Source of the DNA: Ralstonia wenshanensis
GTDB lineage: Bacteria; Pseudomonadota; Gammaproteobacteria; Burkholderiales; Burkholderiaceae
Reading direction: 5' to 3'
NCBI RefSeq assembly: GCF_021173085.1
Contig: NZ_CP076412.1
Coordinates: 1,488,001 to 1,552,000, forward strand
Length of the DNA stretch: 64,000 nucleotides
In this document: piece after piece, positions 44,699 to 53,640 of the stretch
Layout: every line of letters starts with the position of its first letter
How positions within the stretch are numbered: the first letter of the stretch is position 1
Made by a program: the position numbers and the translations under genes
The notes under the pieces: model-generated
Seen by the model: the letters and a program-made list of their open reading frames with translations, nothing else
Database searches by the model: none
What the model was told of the DNA's origin: nothing

Positions 44699-45907
44699 TC
44701 AGCGCGCCGCTGTATAGACGTCGCTGCCGAACCCCTGCAGGCCGTTCATTCCGGCATAGCCAAGATGCGATAACCCGAACACATCCTCAATGCTCTTGAG
44801 CAGGGCATAGTGGTTGTATGGCGTATTGCTGACCGTGCCGGGCTTGATGAACGGCGAGAGCACCACGGCACCGACGCGGCCACCACCAGGGCCAGTCAGA
44901 CCCGGTGCCACCGAATTCGGACCAGTCGGCTCACTGCAGCAGGCAGAGGTGTCACTCGTATCCGACTCGTCGAACGTGATGATCAGTAAGCCATCGGCCT
45001 GGAAAGCCGGCGAGTTGGTAATCTGAGGTACCCAGGTCTGCAGGAAGCGGTTCACCGCAGGCAAGCCACCCGCGCTCTTGCCGTCGGCACAGGTTGGCTC
45101 GTCATGTCCATCGTTGCACAGGTTCGGCACGATGAACGAGAAGGCTGGCGTGGTCGCAACCCTGTTCAAATCTGTGGCCAGAGAATCGAGTCGTACGACA
45201 TGGTTATCGCAGTACGACTGGTTATCGATCACCGAGTGGAAATACATGAACGGGTTGTGGCGTGTTGCATAGCCGTCAGTCGCGGTGGCAGTCTGGGTAC
45301 CATCCTTGCCATTGAGCGCGGGGTGAGAGCAGGTGGAGCTGCCATCGCGTGTTAGATCGTTGCCCATGTCTTCCATGTAGCCGCGCCAGGCTAACCCTTT
45401 GGCGTCCAACTGACTGGCGATCGTGCCGATGGCGGCAGGGTAGACGCAACCGGTACCGGTCACCTGCCCATTGGCATCGGGGCTCATGGTGCCCAACCAG
45501 TCGGTGTAGTACTGACAGTCAGCCTGTGTTTGCGCGTTAGGTGCCTGCCCGCTGATCATGGTCAGGTAGTTATCGTTGCTGTTGTGGCCGGTGCCGTAGT
45601 ACTGGGTCAGCAACGCCCCTTGGCTTGTAAGCGTGTTAGCGAGATAAGGAGCCTGACTGCCGGAGCCGAAGGTTTGGGTGTAGCCCTTATTCTCCAACAC
45701 GATCACAAAAACGTGGCCGATCCTGCTTGTGGTCGGCGTCGCTGAGGACTGCGCGGGTGGCGAGACCGGGGCTGCTGCCGACGACGCCCCTCCAGGTGGA
45801 GACACTGCATCGCTTGCCCCGCCGCAGCCTGCCAGCAGGCATGCGAAGAAGGTTGCGGCGATGACGTCGGTGAGCCAGTTCGATTTGGAAAGTCGCATGA
45901 TTGCCAT
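44699..45907 (-). CDS. Lipoprotein phosphoesterase (PF04185 type)
   Basis: A 402-residue member of the phosphoesterase/acid phosphatase family in the alkaline phosphatase superfamily. The lipobox is LLAGCGG. The family motifs VIVLENKGYTQTF (metal/nucleophile region), GTGHNSNDNYLTMISGQ and LLIITFDESD, followed by GGGRVGAVVLSPFI, are seen. It should hydrolyse phosphomonoesters or diesters outside the inner membrane. It is the downstream member of a tandem pair with 45911. Confidence 0.87.
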   Translation of the reverse strand: MAIMRLSKSNWLTDVIAATFFACLLAGCGGASDAVSPPGGASSAAAPVSPPAQSSATPTTSRIGHVFVIVLENKGYTQTFGSGSQAPYLANTLTSQGALLTQYYGTGHNSNDNYLTMISGQAPNAQTQADCQYYTDWLGTMSPDANGQVTGTGCVYPAAIGTIASQLDAKGLAWRGYMEDMGNDLTRDGSSTCSHPALNGKDGTQTATATDGYATRHNPFMYFHSVIDNQSYCDNHVVRLDSLATDLNRVATTPAFSFIVPNLCNDGHDEPTCADGKSAGGLPAVNRFLQTWVPQITNSPAFQADGLLIITFDESDTSDTSACCSEPTGPNSVAPGLTGPGGGRVGAVVLSPFIKPGTVSNTPYNHYALLKSIEDVFGLSHLGYAGMNGLQGFGSDVYTAAR

Positions 45908-45910
45908 GAT

Positions 45911-47335
45911 TCAAGGAAGAGGAAAGCCCAACGAGGTGGCGATCGTGCGAAGCGAACTGATGCCAGGAACTCCGGTGATTCCCGGGACGCTGCCCGTGAT
46001 GGAGCCCGGACACACGCCTCCGAATGGACCTTGCGGAACCGAGTAAGCCGGTGCCGTTAAATTCGGCTGTGAGATGAAGTCGAGCGCGTAGGCGATCGAA
46101 TTGGTGTCCGGCAGGCCTCCACGCGCACCAAGGGGATTGAGTCCGAAGCGCCAAGCCAGTAACTGGTGGATCGAGCTAGGGTCAAGCGGCCAATGACTGA
46201 CATGCCCGCGCTTGACGCGTGGTCCGATCAGCACCATTGGCACACGGAAGCCGAGGTAGCCATCGTTGCCCAACTGCGTCTCCGCAGCAGAGACCGGACG
46301 CTTGAACGGCGGCACGTGGTCGAAGAAGCCGCCCCATTCGTCGTAGGTGATGATCAGCAGTGTCTTCTGCCATCCGGGTCCGTTACGCACGGCGTCATAG
46401 ATCTGATTGAGAAAGATCTGTCCGTTTCGGATATCCGAGTTCGGGTGATCATCGGCAGATATGCCCTGCGGGTTCTCCCCGGTAAAGCGCGGATCGACGT
46501 ATGAGAATGCAGGTAGGGTGCCGGCTGCAGCGTCCGTCAAAAACGTCGCGAATGGTTTGGAGGTGTTGAGATACTTCGTGCCGAACAGCGCCGTGAAAGG
46601 CACGTCGCTGAAGTAATAATTGGCCGACACACCCTTCTCGGCAAAGCGATCAAAGATTGTCGGGAGGGAGCAGGTCGCATTGGAGTTGTGTAACCGGTCA
46701 GTCTCGCCACACATCAAGTAAAACCGGTTCGGATATGTCTCCGCCAGAATGCCGCAGTGGTAGCTGTCGCATACCGTCCAATCGCGGGCGGCGGATCCGA
46801 AGAAAGACAGATCCTCGGCCTGGTAGTAGCCGATGGGAAACAGGTCGCCAGGCGTCTTGTTTGTGTCGGCGGTGAGCAACCATCCGTCCATCTTTCCGCC
46901 GTCGAGTTGGATGCGTGCCCCTTCGTAGCTGTGATCCGGATCGGCGAAGCCGCAACCCTGGAAACCATACTTGGGATCAATCGCCAGGCGGAACGAATTC
47001 TGCGGGTTGCCAAAGGCGTCGATGAACTGGAGTCCAGCCTGTTTTCCGTTGGCACCGGGCAGCCAGCCCAGATAGTGGTCGAACGATCGGTTCTCCATCA
47101 CCACCAGCACTACGTGGTCGATGCCCGACTGCGCAGGACTTGGCAATACCGGTGGAACCAGCTGCGTTGGCACGGGCGCGCTGCCCGTAGATGAGGTGCT
47201 ACCTGAATCCCCTGCGAGGCTGGCATCGCCGCCCCCGCCACATGCCGACAAGCCGGCACCGGCGAGCGTTGCGGCCGCCGCACCAAGCAATCGGCGGCGC
47301 GTCTGGAAACGCATCGTTGAAATCTTCTGAGTCAC
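45911..47335 (-). CDS. Tat-type phosphoesterase (phospholipase C-like, PF04185)
   Basis: A 474-residue protein. The N-terminus RFQTRRRLLGAAAATLAGAG is a twin-arginine-like signal ending near LSACGGG, which could also be lipidated. The family motifs VVMENRSFDHYLGWL, NPQGISADDHPN and IITYDEWGGFFDHVPP match the acid phosphatase/phospholipase C family. The stop is four bases from the start of the next gene, so the two form an operon. Substrate is not determined: phosphatidylcholine or phosphomonoesters are possible. Confidence 0.88.
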   Translation of the reverse strand: MTQKISTMRFQTRRRLLGAAAATLAGAGLSACGGGGDASLAGDSGSTSSTGSAPVPTQLVPPVLPSPAQSGIDHVVLVVMENRSFDHYLGWLPGANGKQAGLQFIDAFGNPQNSFRLAIDPKYGFQGCGFADPDHSYEGARIQLDGGKMDGWLLTADTNKTPGDLFPIGYYQAEDLSFFGSAARDWTVCDSYHCGILAETYPNRFYLMCGETDRLHNSNATCSLPTIFDRFAEKGVSANYYFSDVPFTALFGTKYLNTSKPFATFLTDAAAGTLPAFSYVDPRFTGENPQGISADDHPNSDIRNGQIFLNQIYDAVRNGPGWQKTLLIITYDEWGGFFDHVPPFKRPVSAAETQLGNDGYLGFRVPMVLIGPRVKRGHVSHWPLDPSSIHQLLAWRFGLNPLGARGGLPDTNSIAYALDFISQPNLTAPAYSVPQGPFGGVCPGSITGSVPGITGVPGISSLRTIATSLGFPLP

Positions 47336-47714
47336 GCAACTTCTCCTGCCTATTTATCGCCCTGAGGACATCCTTAGAACGCGCGGACAGTAGCAGTGGT
47401 GCTCGGACCATCATGTGACAGGATCGCGAAGTAGAGTCGTGGCTCTTATTCAAACGGCACGGATGCGTCGTGTGGAGCACACCTCGCCACCGGCCTCAGT
47501 TCATCTCAACGCTGCCCATGGCGAGGAGCAGCCGTTGCTGTATTGAGGACAGACGCAATCCGTGAGGCCGCTTGATTCTGCTTAGTGGCTAGACCTCATC
47601 GTTGCTGGTTTCTGGTTTCTGGTTTCTGGTTTCTGGTTTCTGGCTGCTGGTTGTGATCTTGGCGGTGCAGGGGCGGCGAAATCAGTGAGCATCTCGGATC
47701 GCCACGGGAATGTA
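47336..47714. other. Intergenic region with a microsatellite
   Basis: Contains the tandem CTGGTTT repeat (about 47605-47646) and no supported gene. It is the shared upstream region of the phosphoesterase operon and the downstream end of the 47715 gene. Confidence 0.5.
47605..47646. repeat. Tandem CTGGTTT microsatellite
   Basis: Five direct copies of the 7-bp unit CTGGTTT (47605-47639) followed by CTGG and imperfect copies. It is in a non-coding part between genes, so length changes would not alter a protein. Confidence 0.85.
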
Positions 47715-48032
47715 TCAATCATCCCCGTCATCGTCTTCGTGTTCGCGATACCACCGACGATGGTGGTGCCGCCATTGCTGCTCCCGCCAGCGCTGTTCTC
47801 GCCATTCCCGCTCGCGCCAGGCCCTCACTCGCCAGTCTTCGTAATACCCTGGGTCTACAAGGATGGGTTGGGGTTCGACAATGACGGGTGGCGCTACGTA
47901 GACAGGAGCAGGCGCTAAATATGCCGGGCCTGGGAAACCGATCCCCACTCCAACATCGACATGGGCCTCGCAGGACTGGGATACGCATATCCCCAACGAT
48001 GCCAGGGCGCATAGCGCAATGATCTTTCGCAC
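47715..48032 (-). CDS. Small secreted protein with Trp-Arg-Glu-rich tail
   Basis: A 105-residue protein with a signal peptide ending near CEAH, a Pro/Val/Ala-rich segment (VYVAPPVIVEPQPILVDP) and a tail of repeated W-R-E-x units, then HHHRRW and an acidic end. Such proteins are widespread in Burkholderiaceae, with no known function. The charged repeats suggest interaction with metals or envelope polymers. Confidence 0.75.
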   Translation of the reverse strand: MRKIIALCALASLGICVSQSCEAHVDVGVGIGFPGPAYLAPAPVYVAPPVIVEPQPILVDPGYYEDWRVRAWREREWREQRWREQQWRHHHRRWYREHEDDDGDD

Positions 48033-48575
48033 TTCGATACTCCTGTGGTCGGCCTCTAATATAGTTGCGCTCGGTCTGGCGTCTCTTGCAAGAGATTTAG
48101 GTAGGTTACGAAATGTAAGAGAAAGGGCGGGAACTGCCCGATACGCTGGCTTGCAGTGTGTGCACCCAACTTCGATGGTCGGCAGATGGGTCGTCTTCGA
48201 AGGCGCCTGTCGGCTCGATTCTCTCCATTCCCCCGTCCGTCCGGGCTGTCCTCTCCGGCGCGGATTTCAGCTCGCCTGCTCGACGGGCTTTCTTTAGGAG
48301 CAGGAGCGGCGCCCTTTGCCACGGATGTGGCCGAGTAGTCATCGCTAGAAACGCTCTGAGTGCAGGCCGTCACAGAGAGAGTCAGGTCCAAATCGCGAGA
48401 CCACTGGCATTTCGAGCCTCCATGCGCCAGGGCAAAGGAGTACCCCGCCGCCGGCCTGGCCAGCAGAAAACGCGTGATTTCCCCTGACGATTCCCTTAGA
48501 ATGCGAACGCGAATTGTTCCTATTACCATTAATCGAGCCGCTTGAGCAGGCCTAAGAGCTTGCCGCGCCAGGGAA
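48033..48575. other. Intergenic region
   Basis: About 540 bases upstream of the peroxidase gene. Other open frames are shadows. A Fur-box-like sequence lies at 48500-48525; nothing else is supported. Confidence 0.45.
48500..48525. promoter_or_regulatory. Fur-box-like sequence
   Basis: GCGAATTGTTCCTATTA within this stretch resembles GATAATTGTTCTCATT-type Fur sites of beta-proteobacteria at about 12 of 16 positions. It lies roughly 50-75 bases upstream of the peroxidase start at 48576, where a repressor would act. Confidence 0.35.
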
Positions 48576-49988
48576 ATGAAAGACAGCAAACGTGGAGGAG
48601 GAACCGGCGGCGCTAGGAAGGTGACGCGGGCATCATGGCATGCGGCCTCGCTGTTGGCGGCGACATTGCTGACAGCGTGCGGCGGTGGGGATGGCGGCAG
48701 CGGTACATCGTCCACGGCTTCGACATCGACTGACACGCTCTCGCCCATGGCGCAGGTGGGTAAGCAGATCTTTTTCGATCAGACGCTCTCGGCCTCGGGC
48801 AAGCAGTCTTGCGCGTCGTGCCATGACCCGGCACGCGGTTTCACTGATCCCAACAATCTCCCGGTATCGATCGGCGGGCCGAATTCTGATTTGCCCGGCC
48901 TGCGGAACTCGCCGTCGCTGAATTACGCGTCGTTCACGCCAAACTTCACGATCGACAGCAGCGGCAAGGCTTCCGGCGGCTTCTTCCGCGACGGCCGCTC
49001 TGCGTCGCTGATGGACCAGGCACAGCAGCCGTTCACCAACGCATTCGAAATGGCCAACACCTCGGCCGACGATGTGCTGAAGACGTTGTTGACGCGCCCC
49101 TACCTGGATCAGTTCAAGGGCGTGTTCACCCCGGCCAGCATCCAGGACAGCACGACCGCGATGCAGAGTATCGGCCGCGCGCTGGCCGCCTTCCAGAGCG
49201 AAGACCCGAGCTTCCACACCTTTGACAGCAAATTCGACGCCTACCTCGCCGGCAAGACAACGCTGACGGATGCCGAAACACGCGGCCTGCTGCTGTTCAA
49301 CAACCCGACCAAGGGCAACTGCAACGCTTGCCATATCTCGACGGGCAAGGGCAGCACGCCGGCGTTGTTTACCGATTTCACGTACGACAACGTCGGTATC
49401 CCGCGCAACTGGAGCCTGGCTGCCAACCACGAAGGCACCACGCTGCCGTACGTGCCGAAGAACGGCCTGGCGCTGGGTGATCCGAACTACAGCTATTACG
49501 ACCTTGGCATCTGCGGCCCGCTGCGTACCGACTTCCGCGTGGGGGGCTCCACGTGCGGCAAGTTCAAAGTGCCGACGCTGCGCAACGTCGCGCTTACACC
49601 ACCGTATTTCCATAACGGCGTGTTCCAGACGCTGGATCAGGTGGTGGCGTGGTACATCACACGCGACACGGACCCAGGCCGCTGGTACGTCAAGGCCGAC
49701 GGCACACCCGATGTGCCGTACAACGATCTGCCGATCGGCTTCGATGCCAACGTGAACGTGGCCGAAGTGCCATACACCCCGGGAACCGCGCCGTCGCTGA
49801 CTAACCAGGAAATGAGCGACCTCGTGCATTTCCTGTGCACGCTCACCGATGGATTCGATTCGGCCAAGCCGTCGGCCTATCGGGTGCCGGCGCAATGCAG
49901 CTCCACTGCAGCGAGCGTGGGTGCCGCCCGTATCCAGACCGTTTCTGCCAGCGGAGCCACGCTGAGCAAGACGGCAACGAGCAAATAA
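48576..49988 (+). CDS. Diheme cytochrome c peroxidase (lipoprotein)
   Basis: A 470-residue protein with a lipobox (LLTACGGG, Cys35). Two heme c sites are seen: CASCH (79-83) and CNACH further on, as in bacterial diheme peroxidases and MauG. The middle RDGRSASLMDQAQQP and late HNGVFQTLDQVV regions are family-typical. It reduces hydrogen peroxide with electrons from c-type cytochromes, or oxidises a protein substrate. It heads a same-strand run of five genes: peroxidase, porin, FMN-binding protein, ApbE and a small membrane protein. Confidence 0.9.
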   Translation: MKDSKRGGGTGGARKVTRASWHAASLLAATLLTACGGGDGGSGTSSTASTSTDTLSPMAQVGKQIFFDQTLSASGKQSCASCHDPARGFTDPNNLPVSIGGPNSDLPGLRNSPSLNYASFTPNFTIDSSGKASGGFFRDGRSASLMDQAQQPFTNAFEMANTSADDVLKTLLTRPYLDQFKGVFTPASIQDSTTAMQSIGRALAAFQSEDPSFHTFDSKFDAYLAGKTTLTDAETRGLLLFNNPTKGNCNACHISTGKGSTPALFTDFTYDNVGIPRNWSLAANHEGTTLPYVPKNGLALGDPNYSYYDLGICGPLRTDFRVGGSTCGKFKVPTLRNVALTPPYFHNGVFQTLDQVVAWYITRDTDPGRWYVKADGTPDVPYNDLPIGFDANVNVAEVPYTPGTAPSLTNQEMSDLVHFLCTLTDGFDSAKPSAYRVPAQCSSTAASVGAARIQTVSASGATLSKTATSK

Positions 49989-50025
49989 GCCAAGCCAAAA
50001 TTCCAAGACCAGGGAGCGTCACAAC

Positions 50026-51402
50026 ATGAAACGAACCGTCTTGTCGGTAGCCGCCGCCATTGCGCTGGTGGGGACTGGCGCAGCCAATGCCGCTACCACC
50101 GCACAGCTGGAACAAAAGCTCGATGCCATGGCCGCGCAGATCGAAGCGCTCAAGGCCGAGCTCAAGGAAGTGAAGGCGCAGAACGCGACGCTTGCCACGC
50201 AGCAGCAGACGCAGGCCAAGGCGCAGGCCCAACAGACCGCTGCACTGCAAGACGTGCAGCAGACCGTGCAGACGGCCCAGCTTGCATCGTCCAGGCCATC
50301 GCCGCTCGATAACCTCACGCTGTGGGGTTACGGCGAAGTCAACTACAGCCGCCCGACGCGCCGCTCCGAAGACACGAAGATGGATCTTGCGCGCGCGGTG
50401 TTCGGCATTGGTTACAAGTTCAACGACAAGACGCGCTTCAATTCTGAGTTCGAGATTGAGCATGCCATCGCCTCATCGTCCGATTCGGGCGAATTCGAGG
50501 TCGAGCAGTTCTACATTGACCATAAGCTGACCGACAAGATCGGCCTGAATGCCGGCCTGTTCCTGATCCCGACTGGCTTTATCAACCGCAACCACGAGCC
50601 GACCAATTACTACGGCGTGCATCGCAACTTTGTCGAGACGCTGATCATTCCGAGCACGTGGCGCGAGGGTGGACTCTCGCTGTATGGCGATACCGATTTC
50701 GGTCTGAATTGGAACGTCGGTCTGACCACCGGCCTGAATCTCGCCAAGTGGAATTTCAACCCAGAAAACCCGCTCTTCACCTCCGCCCTGGAGATGCAGA
50801 ACAATGGTGCAGGTCCGCTGCAGCAGACACACCAGGAGCTGGGGCTAGCCAGTGCGAAGAACCTGTCGCAATACGTCGCGCTGAACTACACGGGCATTTC
50901 CGGCTTGACGCTGGGTGGCTCCGTCTTTACGGGCAAGAGCAGCCGTTCAAGCACCGACGCGCCGCTGCCTGAACAGCGCGCAACGCTGTACGAGGCACAC
51001 GCGCGGTGGACACCCGGCAAGTGGGATCTGTCGGCGCTGTACGCACGCGGCACGCTCAGCAATACCGACGTCGTCAATCAGGCCAACCCGGGCGCAGCCA
51101 ACCCGATGCCCTCGGCGTTCTACGGCTGGTTCGTGCAGGCTGCGTACAACGTGTGGCAGAAGGGCGACTACCGTGTTGCACCGTTCGTCCGCTACGAGCG
51201 CTACAACATGGGTGAAAAGTACGCAGGTCTTGCGCCGGGCTTCACCTTCCCTGCTGGTTGGCCGTCGCTGTCCGACACCGTGTACACCATCGGCGCGAAT
51301 TTCTATCTGAACCCGAACGTGGTCTTCAAGGTCGACTACCAACGCTTCAAGCAGAACCGCGATTTCTCGCGTGTGGATCTGGGCCTGGGCGTGTCGTTCT
51401 AA
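50026..51402 (+). CDS. Outer-membrane porin with N-terminal coiled coil
   Basis: A 458-residue protein. A signal peptide (about 1-22) precedes a coiled coil (LEQKLDAMAAQIEALKAELK and further Gln/Ala/Lys heptads to about residue 85). A beta-barrel of about 360 residues follows, with a C-terminal Phe (LGLGVSF), the export signature for porins. The coiled coil is as in OprP/O-type or similar porins. It starts 37 bases after the peroxidase. Confidence 0.88.
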   Translation: MKRTVLSVAAAIALVGTGAANAATTAQLEQKLDAMAAQIEALKAELKEVKAQNATLATQQQTQAKAQAQQTAALQDVQQTVQTAQLASSRPSPLDNLTLWGYGEVNYSRPTRRSEDTKMDLARAVFGIGYKFNDKTRFNSEFEIEHAIASSSDSGEFEVEQFYIDHKLTDKIGLNAGLFLIPTGFINRNHEPTNYYGVHRNFVETLIIPSTWREGGLSLYGDTDFGLNWNVGLTTGLNLAKWNFNPENPLFTSALEMQNNGAGPLQQTHQELGLASAKNLSQYVALNYTGISGLTLGGSVFTGKSSRSSTDAPLPEQRATLYEAHARWTPGKWDLSALYARGTLSNTDVVNQANPGAANPMPSAFYGWFVQAAYNVWQKGDYRVAPFVRYERYNMGEKYAGLAPGFTFPAGWPSLSDTVYTIGANFYLNPNVVFKVDYQRFKQNRDFSRVDLGLGVSF

Positions 51403-51437
51403 GCTGCGGGAGCGGCAAATCCAAGGAGGTGCAAGCC

Positions 51438-51998
51438 ATGCGTTACCAGCCAGTACCCATTGTTCTTGTCTGTGCAGCCGCCGTGGGGGTACCAGGCATG
51501 ATTGTCACCAAGGCGTTTGCGGCGGACTACCTGTCCGCTGCCGACGCTCAGAAGGCAATGTTCCCCGACGCCACAGGCTTTGAGCCGGTACCGCTCACGC
51601 TCTCAGCCGACCAGCTCAAACAGCTGGCCGAACGTGCGGGCGGCCCGGCCAAACCGGGTGCGTGGCGCGCATGGCAAGCCAAGCAAGGTGATAAGGGGCT
51701 CGGCTACTTCGTGACCGACGCAGTTATCGGCAAATTCGAACTCATCAACTACGCCGTGGCCCTGAACACTGTCGGCGAGATCAACGGCGTGGAAATCCTC
51801 ACCTACCGAGAAAGCCACGGCTACGAAGTCCGCAATAAGCCGTGGCGTGCACAGTTTCTGGGCAAGTCCGCCAAATCACCACTCCGTGTGGGCGACGACA
51901 TCAACAACATCAGCGGCGCAACGCTGTCGTGTACGCACCTCACCGATGGCATCCGGCGCATTGCGGTGATGGCACAATTGGCGCTAGTCAAGCGCTGA
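51438..51998 (+). CDS. Exported FMN-binding protein
   Basis: The start at 51438 has a perfect AAGGAGGT (51423-51430). The 186-residue protein has a signal peptide (about 1-28) and an FMN-binding domain with the flavinylation motif NNISGATLS; the Thr receives FMN covalently through a phosphodiester from ApbE. It is probably a flavin electron carrier in the periplasm. It overlaps with neither neighbour but is followed by the ApbE gene 8 bases later, strongly supporting function together. Confidence 0.9.
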   Translation: MRYQPVPIVLVCAAAVGVPGMIVTKAFAADYLSAADAQKAMFPDATGFEPVPLTLSADQLKQLAERAGGPAKPGAWRAWQAKQGDKGLGYFVTDAVIGKFELINYAVALNTVGEINGVEILTYRESHGYEVRNKPWRAQFLGKSAKSPLRVGDDINNISGATLSCTHLTDGIRRIAVMAQLALVKR

Positions 51999-52006
51999 AG
52001 CTGGCA

Positions 52007-52789
52007 GTGCAGTCGAGCGTCTGTCGCCGCGCACGCCCCTTGCTGGGCACGATGGTCGACGTGTGCGCCGAAGGCCCGGAGGCAGATGTTGCTGTGGCTG
52101 CTGCATTGCAGGAGGTGGCCGCCGTACATGCGTTGCTCAGCTTTCATGCGGATGACAGCGAACTCCAGATGATTAATCGCGCCGCACCTGGTGCCAGGCT
52201 CATTGTCGATACCCGCACACTCGCGGTGCTTCGGCATACGGCCATGCTGCATGCCGCGTCGACTGGCGCGTTCGATTGCCGTGTCGGCGCGTCGTACAGG
52301 ACAGCCGACAGGCGCTTTCCCGTGGCTTTTGACGGCGATATCGTCGAAAAACGGACTTGTGCATCAATGGATCTTGGCGGTATCGCCAAGGGCTATGCCG
52401 TGGATTGCGCGGTTGAAGTGCTCAACTCCTTTAACATTGAGCGCGGAGTCGTGAATGCCGGCGGTGACCTTCGCCACTCCGGCGTGCGCCCAATGACGGT
52501 AAGCGTCCGCAGTCCGCGTAATGCGGCGCAAGTTGCCGCCTCGGTCTCGCTTGACAATGCTGCTTTGGCAAGTTCGACGGCCGGTGGTCTGGGTGCACGG
52601 GCCAATAGCACCTCTCGCATCTATGATGCATACGGGAGATTCCTTCCTTCGCTCGCAGGGGCTACTGTGCACGCACCAACTTGTGTGCTCGCCGATGCGC
52701 TAACCAAGGTGGTGCTTGCTACCGGTGATACAACCCACCCGCTGTTGACGCAGTACGGTGCGGCCGTGGTCGTATACTCGCCGGCTTAA
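52007..52789 (+). CDS. ApbE-like FAD:protein FMN transferase
   Basis: The start is GTG 52007 (VQSSVCRRARPLLGTMVDV), 8 bases after the FMN-binding stop. It has 260 residues, short for ApbE (about 330). The family core is seen: PLLGTMVDV, FDCRVG, the MDLGGIAKGYAVD motif for FAD and VNAGGDLRHSG. It transfers FMN from FAD to a Thr of the preceding protein in the presence of Mg2+. No signal peptide is seen, so transport or internal action is uncertain. Confidence 0.87.
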   Translation: MQSSVCRRARPLLGTMVDVCAEGPEADVAVAAALQEVAAVHALLSFHADDSELQMINRAAPGARLIVDTRTLAVLRHTAMLHAASTGAFDCRVGASYRTADRRFPVAFDGDIVEKRTCASMDLGGIAKGYAVDCAVEVLNSFNIERGVVNAGGDLRHSGVRPMTVSVRSPRNAAQVAASVSLDNAALASSTAGGLGARANSTSRIYDAYGRFLPSLAGATVHAPTCVLADALTKVVLATGDTTHPLLTQYGAAVVVYSPA

Positions 52790-52806
52790 TAGGCCGCTAG
52801 CACGCC

Positions 52807-53274
52807 ATGACCGCTTCAACCCGCTTCTCCCATCATCTCCGCGAAAGTGCCTTCCGGCTCAGCCCTCGTCGGCGCTGGATGGTCTATTGCATGTTTGCCT
52901 TGCTTCTCGTGACGGGCCTTGCTTGGCTGGTTGTGCATTTTCTAGACGATGGTAGCGACGCCGGAGCGCTTACCTTAGCGTGGAGCATGAAGCTGCATGG
53001 CGGGGCCGTCATGCTTACTTTGCTGCTTCTCGGCATGCTGTGGGGGCCGCATATCCGTAACGCATGGGTGCGAAAGCGCAACCGCGCGGCTGGAGCCGTC
53101 GTGGGAGCCGTCGTGCTCGTGCTTATCCTTACCGGCTATGCGCTTTACTACGTCAATGGTCAGTTGGTGCGCCAGATTGCGGAGTATCTACACTGGTTTG
53201 CGGGCGTGACGATGTGCCTAGCCCTGTGGGCGCACATCGTGGTGGGTCGGCGCAAACGCAAAAAAGTGTCGTAG
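52807..53274 (+). CDS. Small membrane protein of the flavin/heme module
   Basis: A 155-residue protein with four membrane helices (about 25-44, 60-80, 92-113 and 125-145). Histidines occur within or beside helices (VVHFL, KLHGG, YLHWFAG, WAHIVVG), which could bind heme as in a cytochrome b-type quinol link. This is an inference. It ends the run and lies 17 bases after ApbE. Confidence 0.75.
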   Translation: MTASTRFSHHLRESAFRLSPRRRWMVYCMFALLLVTGLAWLVVHFLDDGSDAGALTLAWSMKLHGGAVMLTLLLLGMLWGPHIRNAWVRKRNRAAGAVVGAVVLVLILTGYALYYVNGQLVRQIAEYLHWFAGVTMCLALWAHIVVGRRKRKKVS

Positions 53275-53640
53275 TGGGTGGCTCTCACCGCCGGACGATC
53301 AGGCCACTCCTTTGAATTGACACGCCTGAACTGACGGGAATAAAACTCCTTTCAAATTGCGGCCGAGGTAAGCACGTCAACAAAAGGTGAGCATCAACAC
53401 AGGACGCGGCATGTCGGTATGCTCCAGCGGGGGCAGCGCCGGATTTTTGCGTCCAAGCCCTGCCCAACGGCGATACGCCTGACAATCAGCCCTGTACAGA
53501 CGTAAGGGTAGACCAGTGAAATAGGGCACCGGCGGGAGCAAGATCCCAACAGGCCGCAGGCGAAATCCCGGTGGGTTAGCAAACTTGCATCTCTTCGCCA
53601 CGCGTAACAAGAGCTGAAAAGAGAGCTCGATCACACGAAA
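53275..53640. other. Intergenic region
   Basis: About 370 bases between convergent genes. An 85-codon GTG frame at 53377-53634 is noted but rejected. No terminator with a clear T-run is seen. Confidence 0.4.

Noticed and set aside
48633-50006. 457-residue frame antisense to the diheme peroxidase
   Set aside because: Shadow; the opposite strand has two intact CxxCH heme motifs and a lipobox.
53377-53634. 85-residue leftward GTG frame after the TonB receptor gene
   Set aside because: No recognised domain and no convincing ribosome-binding site; composition is Arg/Pro/Leu-rich as in non-coding GC-rich DNA.
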